A program made the position numbers and the translations under genes. Of a DNA stretch of 64,000 bases, positions 8,127-16,757 are shown in pieces. Where the stretch lies: assembly GCF_040363165.1 (NCBI RefSeq), contig NZ_BSRG01000002.1, positions 268,154-332,153 on the forward strand, given 5' to 3'. Source of the stretch: Thermus sp. LT1-2-5. GTDB lineage: Bacteria > Deinococcota > Deinococci > Deinococcales > Thermaceae. The stretch's first letter is position 1; the number at the start of each line of letters is the position of its first letter. Under the pieces are notes generated by a model. The model saw only the letters and a program-made list of their open reading frames with translations, was not told where the DNA came from and ran no database searches.

Positions 8127-8988
8127 CGTTCCCAAGGGCGCCAAGGTGGTGGCCGTGGGCTCCTTTGACGGGGTGCATTTGGGCCACCAGTTCCTCCTGC
8201 GCCAGGCCCTGGCCGAGGCCAAGGCCCTAAAGGCGCCCCTTCTCGTCTACACCTTTGACCCTCCCACCAAGGTCTTCACCCGGGGGGAAGGCTTCCTCAT
8301 GGACCTCACGGAGAAGGTGGAGGCCTTGAGGGAGGTGGGGGTGGAACTCATCCTGGCGGTGCCCTTCAACGAGGAGTTCGCCAAGAGGCCGGCGGAGGCC
8401 TTTCTGGAAGACTTAAGGGCCCTGGAGGCCCTCCGCATCCACGTGGGGGAAGACTTCCGCTTCGGCCAAGGAAGGGCTGGGGGGGTGGAGGAGCTCGCCC
8501 GGGTGGCCCCCACCCGGGTGGTCCCCCTCCTCACCCTGGGGGGGGAAGCGGTGAAGTCCAGCCGCATCCGCGCCCTCCTGCAAGAGGGGAAGGTGGAGGA
8601 GGCCCGCCACCTCCTGGGCCGCCCCTACGGGGCCTACGGGGTGGTGGTGGAGGGGGAGAAGCTGGGGCGGAAGCTCGGCTTTCCCACCGCCAACCTAGCG
8701 GTACACCCCAAGAAGGTCCTACCCCCCGGGGTGTACGCCGTGGAGGTGGAGGGGGGGTTCGGCCGCTACAAAGGGGTGGCGAACGTGGGTACCCGGCCCA
8801 CCCTGGGGGGGGAGGAAAGGCGGCTTGAGGTCCACCTCCTGGGCTTCACCGGGGACCTTTATGGGGAAGAGGCCCGGGTGCGCTTCCTAAAGCGCCTTAG
8901 GGAGGAAAGGCGCTTTCCTAGCCTCGAGGCCCTCAAGGCCCAGATCGCCCAAGACGTGGCCCTGGCCCGGGCCTACTTCGGGCTTTAG
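8104..8988 (+). CDS. ribF: bifunctional riboflavin kinase / FAD synthetase
   Basis: Converts riboflavin to FMN and FMN to FAD in the cytoplasm. In the 294 residues the N-terminal adenylyltransferase domain shows GSFDGVHLGHQ (about 18-28) and the later SSRIR motif. The C-terminal riboflavin kinase domain (about 180-294) shows GRKLGFPTANL and the GVANVGTRPT segment. ATG 8104 was preferred over an in-frame ATG 21 bp upstream because homologues begin near this point. It overlaps the Nudix gene. No FMN riboswitch is present, consistent with internal operon position. Confidence 0.92.
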   Translation: MLFSEVADVPKGAKVVAVGSFDGVHLGHQFLLRQALAEAKALKAPLLVYTFDPPTKVFTRGEGFLMDLTEKVEALREVGVELILAVPFNEEFAKRPAEAFLEDLRALEALRIHVGEDFRFGQGRAGGVEELARVAPTRVVPLLTLGGEAVKSSRIRALLQEGKVEEARHLLGRPYGAYGVVVEGEKLGRKLGFPTANLAVHPKKVLPPGVYAVEVEGGFGRYKGVANVGTRPTLGGEERRLEVHLLGFTGDLYGEEARVRFLKRLREERRFPSLEALKAQIAQDVALARAYFGL

Positions 8989-9019
8989 GGACAACCCTCC
9001 CGCCAAAACCCTCTAGGCT
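8986..9019 (+). promoter_or_regulatory. promoter region of the histidine kinase gene
   Basis: TAGGCT at 9014-9019 ends 6 nt before the GTG start (leaderless geometry). Upstream, TAGGGACAACCCTC (8986-8999) resembles TTAGGACAACCTC (10599-10611) ahead of the psr genes. This shared block is a candidate operator. Confidence 0.45.
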
Positions 9020-9025
9020 AAAGGC

Positions 9026-9991
9026 GTGGACTGCGCCCGTTTGGCGGAGGCCCTAACCGGGGCCAGGGGGCGGCAAGAGGTGTTCCGCCGGACCCTCGCC
9101 GTCTTGGAAGAAGCGGGGCTTATCCGCTGCGGCGAAGCCTACTGGGTGGGAGAAGGGCTTACCCTCTTCCAGATGCAAGCCTGCCGCACCAGCTGTTCCT
9201 TGGTGGCCCATTCCCGCCGCTTGGCGGAGGAAGCGCTGCAGCGGAGGGAAAAGGTGAAAGAAGGCGCATTTTTAGCCCTACCCGTGCGCCAAGGGGAGAA
9301 GGTCTTAGCGGTCTTGGTCTTGAGCCTAGCCCCCGGGAAAAGGGTCCCGGAGGCGCTCCCATCCCTACTCCTCCTCGCCCTGCGCCGCCCTGGGCTAGAG
9401 CTGGCAGGCCGCCTTTTAGCCGCACAGGAAGAGGAGCGGCGGAGGGTGGGCCGGGAACTCCACGATGGGGTGGGGAGCCTCCTCACCGCCGCCCTCCTCA
9501 CCCTCAAGGTGGCGGAGAGGCGGCCGGAAAAGCTTCCCGAGGCTCGAGCCCGGGTAGCGGAGGCCTTAGAAGAGGTCCGGAGGCTATCGCGCGAACTCCG
9601 CCTGCCCCTCTTGGACGACCTCGGGCTTAAGGAGGCGCTGCAACGCTACCTGGAGGACTATGGGAAAGGAGGGCTTCAGGTGGAAGCCCGCCTGGAAATC
9701 CCTCCCCTTTCCAAGGAAAAGGAGCTGGCCCTTTTCCGCGTGGTCCAAGAAGCCCTGACCAACGTGATGCGCCACGCCCAAGCCCAGCGGGTTCGGGTGG
9801 CGCTTTGGCGGGACGGGGACCGGCTTTTTGGCGTGGTGGAGGACGACGGGCGGGGGTTTGACCCTAGCCAGATCTCCCCTTCCGTAGGCCTATTAGGCAT
9901 GCAGGAGCGGATCCAGGCCCTGGGGGGCACCCTCCTCGTCCAGTCCGCCCCCGGGGAGGGAACCCGGGTGGAGTTCGGGGTACCTCTATGA
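9026..9991 (+). CDS. soluble sensor histidine kinase, NarL/NreB type (HisKA_3)
   Basis: 321 residues without membrane helices, so a cytoplasmic sensor. Residues 1-135 look like a small GAF-like input domain with four cysteines (C3, C35, C53, C57, the last two in CRTSC). The HisKA_3 dimerisation domain carries the phospho-acceptor in RRRVGRELHDGVGS (about 139-152). The HATPase domain has the N-box ALTNVMRHA, DDGRGFD and GLLGMQERIQALGG. Its stop overlaps the regulator start (ATGA), so they form a two-component pair. The psr operon follows directly, so polysulfide, redox state or oxygen are plausible signals; this is inference. Confidence 0.88.
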   Translation: MDCARLAEALTGARGRQEVFRRTLAVLEEAGLIRCGEAYWVGEGLTLFQMQACRTSCSLVAHSRRLAEEALQRREKVKEGAFLALPVRQGEKVLAVLVLSLAPGKRVPEALPSLLLLALRRPGLELAGRLLAAQEEERRRVGRELHDGVGSLLTAALLTLKVAERRPEKLPEARARVAEALEEVRRLSRELRLPLLDDLGLKEALQRYLEDYGKGGLQVEARLEIPPLSKEKELALFRVVQEALTNVMRHAQAQRVRVALWRDGDRLFGVVEDDGRGFDPSQISPSVGLLGMQERIQALGGTLLVQSAPGEGTRVEFGVPL

Positions 9992-10584
9992 GGGTGGTTT
10001 TGGTGGAGGACCACCACCTGGTGCGCAAGGGGCTGCGCCTCCTGTTGGAGGAGGGAGGGCATGAGGTGACGGCGGAGTTCGCCACCGCCGAGGAGGCCCT
10101 GGCCGCTTGGTGGGAAGGGGATGTGGTCTTGCTGGACCTGAACCTGCCAGGCCTAAGCGGCCTGGAAGCCCTTTCTCCTCTAGCCCAAAGGGCCAAGGTC
10201 CTGGTGGTTTCCATGCACGACGAGCCCGCCTACGTAGCCCGGGCCTTCGCCCTAGGGGCTAAGGGCTACCTACCCAAAAGCGCCCTGGACCAAGAGCTCT
10301 TGGAGGCTTTAGAGCGGTTAGAGCGGGGCCTGCGCTACCTCCATCCTAGCCTCACCGAGGCGCTCTTGGAGGGCTATACCGAGCCCGGGCCCGAGGTCCT
10401 CTCGGAGCGGGAACGGGAGGTGGTCACCCTTTTGGCCCACGGGTACACCCTTTCCCAGGCCGCCGAACGCCTAGGGGTTTCGGTGAAAACCGCTTCCACC
10501 TACAAGCAACGGGCCCTAAACAAGCTGGGCCTCATGGACACCCCAGACCTGGTCCGCTGGGCCCGGGAGCGGGGACTGGCTTAG
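9988..10584 (+). CDS. NarL/FixJ-family response regulator
   Basis: 198-residue DNA-binding response regulator. The receiver domain (1-115) has the acidic start VLVEDHHLVRKG, the phospho-acceptor aspartate in VVLLDLNLPG (about 45-54) and the conserved lysine in GAKGYLPKS. The LuxR-type helix-turn-helix (about 135-198) reads LSEREREVVTLLAHGYT then AAERLGVSVKTASTYKQR. Translationally coupled to the upstream kinase. It probably controls the adjacent psr genes, where 100 bp of upstream DNA is available for binding. Confidence 0.92.
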   Translation: MRVVLVEDHHLVRKGLRLLLEEGGHEVTAEFATAEEALAAWWEGDVVLLDLNLPGLSGLEALSPLAQRAKVLVVSMHDEPAYVARAFALGAKGYLPKSALDQELLEALERLERGLRYLHPSLTEALLEGYTEPGPEVLSEREREVVTLLAHGYTLSQAAERLGVSVKTASTYKQRALNKLGLMDTPDLVRWARERGLA

Positions 10585-10684
10585 CTGGGACGTTTGCCTT
10601 AGGACAACCTCTGACAGGTGGGGCGGAAACCTTCCGTCTCGTGAATGAGGTAGCAAACCGTACCCTCAGACCTGGAGGTGAGGC
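10585..10684 (+). promoter_or_regulatory. upstream region of the psr operon
   Basis: Non-coding stretch between the regulator and the chaperone gene. It holds TTAGGACAACCTC (10599-10611), also found upstream of the kinase gene, overlapping a short dyad ACCT-CTGAC-AGGT. TACCCT near 10666 could be a -10 for a short leader carrying GGAGGTGAGG before the ATG. No clear -35 is present, which fits an activator-dependent promoter. Confidence 0.4.
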
Positions 10685-11212
10685 ATGGAACTCCTGGGCT
10701 GGGTCACGGCAAGCCTATTCCGCCCCCCGGGGGAGGCCCTTCATCGGGAACTTTACGCCGGCACCCTCCAAGACGCTTTGGAGGAACTGGTCGGGCATCC
10801 CGTGGCCTTGCCCCAGGTACCCCTCGAGGAGCTACAGGCGGCCTACACCCTTCTCTTTGTTTCCCATCCCGAGGGCCTCCCGGCGCCGCCTTACGCCGGT
10901 TACGCCCTGGATGGGGAGCTCTTCGGGCCCTCCTACCACCGCCTCTTAGAGCTTTACCGAGAAGGGGGGCTCGAGGTCCAGGAAACCTGGCGCGAGCTCC
11001 CCGACCACCTGGCGGCGCTTGGGGAGGCCATCGCCCTGCTCCACCCCAAACGCCCCGACCTGGCCCGGGTCTTGGTCCAAGGATTCCTGAGCCCTTGGCT
11101 TCAGCGCTTCGCCCAAGCGGTAAAGGCCAAGGACCCCACCGGGTTTTACGCCGCCTTGGTGGGGCTGCTTGAGGAGGTAGTGCATGCAAAGACGGGAGTT
11201 TCTGAAGCTTAG
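10685..11212 (+). CDS. TorD/DmsD-family molybdoenzyme maturation chaperone
   Basis: 175-residue helical cytoplasmic protein. It contains the family pattern YTLLFVSHPEGLPAPPYAGY (about residues 57-76), where a proline-rich Y-x-LF motif contacts the Tat signal of a partner reductase. Such chaperones hold the molybdopterin subunit until cofactor is inserted and then release it for Tat export. It lies directly before psrA, whose twin-arginine signal is the obvious client, and overlaps it by 29 bp. ATG 10685 follows GGAGGTGAGG. The family is divergent, so the assignment rests partly on context. Confidence 0.8.
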   Translation: MELLGWVTASLFRPPGEALHRELYAGTLQDALEELVGHPVALPQVPLEELQAAYTLLFVSHPEGLPAPPYAGYALDGELFGPSYHRLLELYREGGLEVQETWRELPDHLAALGEAIALLHPKRPDLARVLVQGFLSPWLQRFAQAVKAKDPTGFYAALVGLLEEVVHAKTGVSEA

Positions 11213-13481
11213 CGCCCTAGGGGCCGGGGCCTTGGCCCTGAGGGGAAGCGGCCCCGTCAAAGCGGGGAAAGCCCCCTGGTATACCCAAGAGGCGAGGAGC
11301 GTCTACCAGATCTGCGAAGGCTGCTTCTGGCGTTGCGGCATCGTGGCCCACGCCGTGGGAAGCCGCGTTTACAAGGTAGAAGGGTACGAGGCAAACCCCA
11401 AAAGCCGTGGCCGCCTCTGCCCCCGGGGCCAAGGCATGCCCCAGACCACCTACGACCCCGACCGCCTGAAACGCCCCCTCATCCGGGTGGAAGGCTCAGC
11501 CCGGGGGGAGGGAAAGTACCGGGTAGCCAGCTGGGACGAAGCCTTGGATCACGTGGCCCAGAAGATGCTGGCCATCAAGGAACAATATGGACCCGAGGCC
11601 ATCGCCTTCTTCGGCCACGGCACCGGGGATACCTGGTTCGTGGATTACCTCCCTGCCGCCTGGGGTAGCCCCAACGCCGCCAAACCCTCCGTTTCCCTCT
11701 GCACCGCCCCCCGCGAGGTGGCCTCCCAGTGGATTTTCGGCCGACCTATCGGGGGCCACGAACCCGTGGACTGGGAAAACGCCCGCTACATCGTCCTCAT
11801 CGGCCACCACATCGGCGAGGACACCCACAACACCCAGCTCCAAGACTTTGCCCTGGCCCTAAAGCGGGGGGCCAAGCTGGTGGTGGTGGACCCCCGCTTC
11901 TCCACCGCCGCCGCCAAGGCCCACCGCTGGCTTCCCATCAAACCCGGCACCGACACCGCCTTGCTCCTGGCCTGGATCCACGTTCTCATCTACGAGGAGC
12001 TTTACGACAAGGCCTACGTGGCCAAGTACACCACGGGCTTTGACGAGCTCAAGGCCCACGTCAAGGACCTCACCCCCGAGTGGGCGGCAACCCACACGGA
12101 GATCCCCGCCGAGGTTATCCGGGAAGTGGCCCGGGAGATGGCGGCCCATAAGCCCAAGGCGGTCCTCCCCCCCACCCGGCACAACGTCTGGTACGGGGAC
12201 GACACCTACCGGGTCATGGCCCTCCTTTACCTGAACGTGCTCCTGGGCAACTACGGGCGCCCGGGGGGCTTCTACATCGCCCAAAGTCCCTACCTGGAAA
12301 AGTACCCCACCCCCCCCTTGCCCTTGGAACCCGCGGCAGGGGGGTGCTCAGGACCTGGGGGAGGTGACCACGAGCCAGAAGGCTTCAAGCCCCGGGCCGA
12401 CAAGGGTAAGTTCTTCGCCAAATCCACGGCTATCCAAGAGCTCATTGAGCCCATGATCACGGGGGAACCCTACCCCATAAAGGGGCTCATCGCCTACGGC
12501 ATCAACCTCTTCCACTCCATTCCCAACGTGCCCAGGACCAAGGAGGCCCTGAAGCGTCTGGACCTTTACGTGGCCATTGACGTCCTGCCCCAAGAGCACG
12601 TGATGTGGGCGGACGTGATCCTACCCGAGGCCACCTACCTGGAGCGCTACGACGACCTGGTGGCCATCGCCCACAAAACCCCCTTCATCCAGCTGCGGGT
12701 CCCCGCCCACGAACCCCTCTTCGACACCAAGCCCGGTTGGTGGATCGCCCGAGAACTGGGCTTGCGCCTGGGCCTCGAGGCGTACTTCCCTTGGAAGGAC
12801 ATCGAGGAGTACCTGAACACCCGCCTGCAAAGCATCGGGTTTGACCTGGAAACCCTCAAAGGGATGGGCACCCTGGTGCAGAAGGGGAAGCCCTGGCTGG
12901 AGGACTGGGAAAAGGAGGGCCGCCTGCCCTTCGGCACAGCCTCGGGGAAAATAGAGCTTTACTGCCAAGCCTTCAAGCAAGCGGGGCACCCGCCCCTTCC
13001 CGTCTTCACGCCCCCCGAGGAACCCCCCCAAGGCTTCTACCGCCTCCTTTACGGCCGTAGCCCCGTCCACACCTTCGCCCGCACCCAGAACAACTGGGTC
13101 CTCATGGAAATGGATCCGGAAAACGAGGTGTGGATCCACAAAGAGGAAGCGCGAAAGCTGGGCCTAAAAGACGGGGACTACGTCAAGCTGGTGAACCAAG
13201 ACGGGGTGGAGGAAGGCCCGGTGCGGGTGAAGGCCACGGAGAGGATCCGCCGGGATTGCGTCTATCTGGTCCACGGCTTCGGCCACAAGGCCCCCCTGAT
13301 GAAGGTGGCCCACGGCCGGGGCGCCTCCGACACCTACCTCCAGACCCGCTACCGCCTGGACCCCATCTCCGGGGGAGCGGGCCTGCGGGTGAACTTCGTG
13401 CGCCTGGAAAAGACCGAGCGCCCCAGGCTACCGGCCCTCACCGCCTTGGCCAAGCGGCCCTTTGACGAAAGGAGGCTGTGA
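11184..13481 (+). CDS. psrA: polysulfide/thiosulfate reductase, molybdopterin catalytic subunit
   Basis: Reduces polysulfide (or thiosulfate) to sulfide with a molybdopterin guanine dinucleotide cofactor, outside the membrane. 765 residues, the same length as T. thermophilus PsrA. The Tat signal MQRREFLKLSALGAGALAL opens the protein. A [4Fe-4S] site follows with C44, C47, C51 and C79. The molybdenum-ligand cysteine is C173 in SVSLCTAPRE. Cofactor-binding DMSO-reductase-fold domains and a C-terminal dinucleotide-binding domain complete it. The psrB start overlaps its stop (GTGATG). The close similarity to the structurally characterised Thermus PsrABC makes function secure; the natural substrate is less certain. 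Confidence 0.95.
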   Translation: MQRREFLKLSALGAGALALRGSGPVKAGKAPWYTQEARSVYQICEGCFWRCGIVAHAVGSRVYKVEGYEANPKSRGRLCPRGQGMPQTTYDPDRLKRPLIRVEGSARGEGKYRVASWDEALDHVAQKMLAIKEQYGPEAIAFFGHGTGDTWFVDYLPAAWGSPNAAKPSVSLCTAPREVASQWIFGRPIGGHEPVDWENARYIVLIGHHIGEDTHNTQLQDFALALKRGAKLVVVDPRFSTAAAKAHRWLPIKPGTDTALLLAWIHVLIYEELYDKAYVAKYTTGFDELKAHVKDLTPEWAATHTEIPAEVIREVAREMAAHKPKAVLPPTRHNVWYGDDTYRVMALLYLNVLLGNYGRPGGFYIAQSPYLEKYPTPPLPLEPAAGGCSGPGGGDHEPEGFKPRADKGKFFAKSTAIQELIEPMITGEPYPIKGLIAYGINLFHSIPNVPRTKEALKRLDLYVAIDVLPQEHVMWADVILPEATYLERYDDLVAIAHKTPFIQLRVPAHEPLFDTKPGWWIARELGLRLGLEAYFPWKDIEEYLNTRLQSIGFDLETLKGMGTLVQKGKPWLEDWEKEGRLPFGTASGKIELYCQAFKQAGHPPLPVFTPPEEPPQGFYRLLYGRSPVHTFARTQNNWVLMEMDPENEVWIHKEEARKLGLKDGDYVKLVNQDGVEEGPVRVKATERIRRDCVYLVHGFGHKAPLMKVAHGRGASDTYLQTRYRLDPISGGAGLRVNFVRLEKTERPRLPALTALAKRPFDERRL

Positions 13482-14068
13482 TGCCCCGCTACGCCATGGC
13501 CATAGACCTAAGCCTCTGCGTGGGCTGCGCCGCCTGCGCGGTGGCCTGCAAGATGGAAAACGAGGTGCCCCCGGGGGTCTTCAACCTCTGGATCCGGGAA
13601 CGGGAACTGGGCACCTTTCCCGAGCTCAGCGTGGAGTTCCGCCCCGAACAGTGCATGCACTGCGCAAACCCGCCGTGCGTGCCGGTGTGCCCCACAGGGG
13701 CTAGCCACACGACGAAAGAGGGCCTGGTGCTGGTGGACGCCAAGAAGTGCATCGCCTGCGGAGCCTGCATAGCCGCCTGCCCCTACGACGCCCGCTACCT
13801 CCACCCAGGAGGCTACGTCGGCAAATGCACCTTCTGCGCTCACCGCCTAGCCCAAGGCAGGGTGCCCGCCTGTGTGGAAACCTGCCCCACCCACTGCCGC
13901 ACCTTCGGCGACCTGGACGATCCGGAAAGCCCGGTTTCCCAGGCCCTGCGGGCGGCGGAACGGGTGGACGTGCTCCGGCCCGAGCAAGGGACAAGGCCCA
14001 AGCTCTTTTACCTCAACGCCCCCTCCAAGAAGGGGCTTTCCCGGGAAAGCGAGGTGCGTCATGACTGA
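13481..14068 (+). CDS. psrB: polysulfide reductase, iron-sulfur electron-transfer subunit
   Basis: 195-residue ferredoxin-like subunit passing electrons from PsrC quinol to PsrA. Four cysteine clusters are visible for four [4Fe-4S] centres: CVGCAACAVAC near the start, CMHCANPPCVPVCP, CIACGACIAACP and CTFC with a later CVETCP. There is no signal peptide, as expected for co-export with the Tat-bearing PsrA. ATG 13481 matches the T. thermophilus N-terminus (MPRYAMAID). Its 3' end overlaps psrC by 8 bp. Confidence 0.96.
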   Translation: MPRYAMAIDLSLCVGCAACAVACKMENEVPPGVFNLWIRERELGTFPELSVEFRPEQCMHCANPPCVPVCPTGASHTTKEGLVLVDAKKCIACGACIAACPYDARYLHPGGYVGKCTFCAHRLAQGRVPACVETCPTHCRTFGDLDDPESPVSQALRAAERVDVLRPEQGTRPKLFYLNAPSKKGLSRESEVRHD

Positions 14069-14822
14069 GTTTTACGGCCTTCCCAACGCCCAGGAGTTTT
14101 GGCACTGGACCAATGCCCTGCACTTTGTCCTGGTGGGGCTGGCGGGAGGCGTGGCCCTCATCGCCTCCCTCTTGCACCTCAAGGAGCACCCGGAGGCCCG
14201 CCGCTACACCCTGTGGGCCTTAGGGCTCATCGCCTTGGACCTCTTCGTCCTTTGGGCCGAGTCTCCTGCCCGCTTCCGCTTCACCCACATCTGGCTTTTC
14301 CTTTCCTTCCATCCCCAAAGCCCCATCTGGTGGGGGGCCTGGGGGCTGGCCTTGGCCTTCCTCTGTGGGGGGCTTCTCTACCTGGGGAAAGGGCCTAAGA
14401 GGATCCTTAGTTGGGCGCTCCTCCCCTTCAGCTTGGTGGTCCTTTCCTACCCGGGCCTGGCCCTGGCGGTCAACCTGAACCGTCCCTTGTGGAACGGGCT
14501 CATGGCTGGCCTCTTCCCCCTCACCGCCCTGGTGCTGGCCCTGGGCCTGGCGTCCCTTCTGAGAAGTTCCTGGGCCCTTTACCCCTTGCGCCTCCTGGCC
14601 GGGGCCTCCCTGCTCCTGGCCCTCCTCTACCCTTTCACCCTCGCCGCGGAGGCCCGGGAGCATTTCCTGGAGGAGGGAGGGGTTCTTTACAACCTTCTCC
14701 TCCTCCTGGGGCTCGGCACCTTCGGGCGTGAGGGGTTCGCCCCCTGGGCGGGGCTTCTGGCGGCCGCCGGCCTGCGGGCCCTCCTGGTGGTTGTGGGTCA
14801 GTGGCAAGGTCTAGGTCTTTAG
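14061..14822 (+). CDS. psrC: polysulfide reductase, NrfD-like membrane anchor
   Basis: 253-residue integral membrane protein with about eight transmembrane helices. It anchors PsrAB and oxidises menaquinol. Characteristic stretches include FWHWTNALHFVLVGLAGGVAL in helix 1, the LWAESPARFRFTHIWLF region, and SYPGLALAVNLNRPLWN near the quinone site. Length equals T. thermophilus PsrC. The ATG at 14061 overlaps the end of psrB. A larger frame beginning upstream is just the overlap with psrB and is not the gene. Confidence 0.95.
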   Translation: MTEFYGLPNAQEFWHWTNALHFVLVGLAGGVALIASLLHLKEHPEARRYTLWALGLIALDLFVLWAESPARFRFTHIWLFLSFHPQSPIWWGAWGLALAFLCGGLLYLGKGPKRILSWALLPFSLVVLSYPGLALAVNLNRPLWNGLMAGLFPLTALVLALGLASLLRSSWALYPLRLLAGASLLLALLYPFTLAAEAREHFLEEGGVLYNLLLLLGLGTFGREGFAPWAGLLAAAGLRALLVVVGQWQGLGL

Positions 14823-14854
14823 GGGAGGAAACCCCTAAGGAAAGGAGGTAAGGG

Positions 14855-15295
14855 ATGAAAGGCATGAAGAAGCTGGCTTGGTTTGGTCTCCTTTTGGCCC
14901 TCCCGGTTTTAGCGCAGGCTACCACCACCACCTTTTCCGCCCTCACGGTGCGGGAAGTCGGCAACTTCCTGACCACCTTGCCCCAGGACTTCTACGGCAT
15001 CCAGCCCGCCGCCGCCAAGCAGATGATGGACACCCTGGACGTCTTCATCCTGGACGTGCGGGAACCCAGTGAGCTGCAGGCGGGCAAGATCCCCGGAGCG
15101 GTGAACATCCCCATCCGCGACCTTCCCAAGCGCCTAGGCGAGCTGCCTAAGGGCAAGCCCATCCTCGTCTACTGCGGCATCGGCCACCGGGGTGCCATGG
15201 CCTTGGTCTTCCTGAAAGGGCAGGGCTACAACGTGAAGAGCATCCTCGGAGGGTTCAAGGCCTGGAGCGAGGCTAAGCTTCCCGTGGAGAAATGA
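14855..15295 (+). CDS. exported rhodanese-domain sulfurtransferase
   Basis: 146 residues. A Sec signal peptide covers residues 1-22 (MKK...LLLALPVLAQA). A single rhodanese domain follows, with active-site cysteine C107 in the loop CGIGHRGA and the conserved ILDVREPSE segment. The protein would act outside the membrane, where PsrA works, and could carry persulfide sulfur to or from the reductase, since polysulfide is unstable in hot neutral medium. ATG 14855 follows AAGGAGGT with 5-nt spacing. It is the last gene of the psr unit, ended by a strong hairpin. Confidence 0.9.
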   Translation: MKGMKKLAWFGLLLALPVLAQATTTTFSALTVREVGNFLTTLPQDFYGIQPAAAKQMMDTLDVFILDVREPSELQAGKIPGAVNIPIRDLPKRLGELPKGKPILVYCGIGHRGAMALVFLKGQGYNVKSILGGFKAWSEAKLPVEK

Positions 15296-15308
15296 GGGAG
15301 TAGAGCTC

Positions 15309-15337
15309 GGGGCGGGGCAAAGCCCCGCCCCATCTTT
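15309..15337. terminator. terminator between psr operon and gcv operon
   Basis: Perfect 10-bp stem GGGGCGGGGC-AAA-GCCCCGCCCC (15309-15331) followed by ATCTTT. It separates convergent operons and its stem can work for both directions, although the T-rich side favours the plus strand. Confidence 0.75.
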
Positions 15338-16757
15338 ATCGGTCAAAGAAGGTGAGCTTGGGGTACTTGTTGGCCCGGAGCTCGTCCAAACGGCGCACCG
15401 GGGTGGTGTAGGGAGCGTTTTCCAGCCACTCCTTGGGCTTTTGCAGGAGCTCTCCCATGGCCTCGGCGAAGGCCTCGAGGGTCTCCTTGCTCTCCGTTTC
15501 CGTGGGCTCCACCATGAGGGCCTCCTTGACGATGAGGGGAAAGTACACCGTGGGGGGGTGGAAGCCCAGCTCCAAAAGGCCCTTGGCGAGGTCCAAGGCC
15601 CTAAAGCCCGCCGGGGGCTGGGCCACGAACTCGTGCATGCATGGCCCATCGTAGGGCACCCGGTAGCCCTTCTCCTTCAAGAGCTCCTTCAGGTAGCGGG
15701 CGTTCAGGACGGAAAGGGCTGCGGCCTTTTTGAGCCCGGGAAGCCCCAGGGTGCGGATGTAGGCCCAGGCCCGCACCAAGGCCAGGAAGTTGCCGTAGAA
15801 GCTCTTCACCCGCCCGATGCTCTTGGGCCGGTCAACGTCCAGGTAAAAGCCCTCCTCCCCCCGCGCCACCAAGGGCACGGGCAGGTAGGGGGCCAGGTGC
15901 GCCTTCACCCCCACGGGCCCCGAACCGGGCCCACCTCCCCCGTGGGGCACGGTGAAGGTTTTGTGCAGGTTGAGGTGGACCACATCAAAGCCCATGTCCC
16001 CGGGCCGGGCCCAGCCCAGGATGGCGTTGAGGTTGGCCCCGTCGTAGTAAAGCTGCACCCCCGCCTCCTTGGCCAGACGGGAGATCTCCAGGATGCGCCG
16101 CTCAAAAAGGCCCAAGGTGTTGGGGTTGGTGAGCATGATGGCGGCCACATGGGGGCCAAGCTCCCGCTTGAGGGCCTCGAGGTCCACCTCCCCGTCGGGC
16201 CCCGAGGGGACCTCCTTCACCTGGTAGCCCGCCATGCTGGCGGTGGCGGGGTTGGAGCCGTGGGCGGAGTCCGGCACCAAAACGAGCCGGCGCGTCTTCC
16301 CCTCCCCCCGGTCCTCGTGGTAGGCGCGGATGACCAATATCCCCGTGAGCTCCCCGTGGGCCCCGGCGGCGGGCTGCAAGGTGATGGCGTCCATGCCCGT
16401 GAGGGCCTTGAGGTACTCCCCCAGCTCCCACATGAGCGCCAAGGCCCCTTGCGCCGTCTTGGGGTCCTGGTAGGGGTGGAGGTCGGCGAAGAGGCGGGCC
16501 GCCTCCTCGTGGAGCTTGGGGTTGTACTTCATGGTGCAAGAGCCCAAGGGGTAGAAGGTGGTGTCCACCCCCACCTGACGGCGGGAAAGCCCGGTGTAAT
16601 GCCGCACCAGGGTGAGCTCGTCCACCTCGGGAAGCCTAGGGGGCGCTTCCCGCAAGAAGGCCTTGGGGATGAGGTCCTCCGCCCGAGGCACCTCCTTCAC
16701 CAGCTTCAGGCCCCGCCTCCCTGGGCGGCTCCGTTCAAAGATCAGGGGGTAGCTCAC
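15336..16757 (-). CDS. gcvPB: glycine dehydrogenase (decarboxylating) subunit 2
   Basis: PLP-bearing half of the split P-protein, which decarboxylates glycine and hands the aminomethyl group to lipoyl-GcvH. 473 residues, the usual size for the two-subunit form. The PLP lysine lies in VHLNLHKTFTVPHGGGG, and the glycine-rich GPGSGPVGV follows. GTG start at 16755-16757; it overlaps the end of gcvPA by 4 bp. Last gene of the glycine cleavage operon. Confidence 0.96.
   Translation of the reverse strand: MSYPLIFERSRPGRRGLKLVKEVPRAEDLIPKAFLREAPPRLPEVDELTLVRHYTGLSRRQVGVDTTFYPLGSCTMKYNPKLHEEAARLFADLHPYQDPKTAQGALALMWELGEYLKALTGMDAITLQPAAGAHGELTGILVIRAYHEDRGEGKTRRLVLVPDSAHGSNPATASMAGYQVKEVPSGPDGEVDLEALKRELGPHVAAIMLTNPNTLGLFERRILEISRLAKEAGVQLYYDGANLNAILGWARPGDMGFDVVHLNLHKTFTVPHGGGGPGSGPVGVKAHLAPYLPVPLVARGEEGFYLDVDRPKSIGRVKSFYGNFLALVRAWAYIRTLGLPGLKKAAALSVLNARYLKELLKEKGYRVPYDGPCMHEFVAQPPAGFRALDLAKGLLELGFHPPTVYFPLIVKEALMVEPTETESKETLEAFAEAMGELLQKPKEWLENAPYTTPVRRLDELRANKYPKLTFFDR

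Noticed and set aside
13872..14060. Apparent N-terminal extension of psrC into psrB.
   Set aside because: The extra residues are the out-of-phase reading of psrB; the ATG at 14061 matches the known PsrC start and length.
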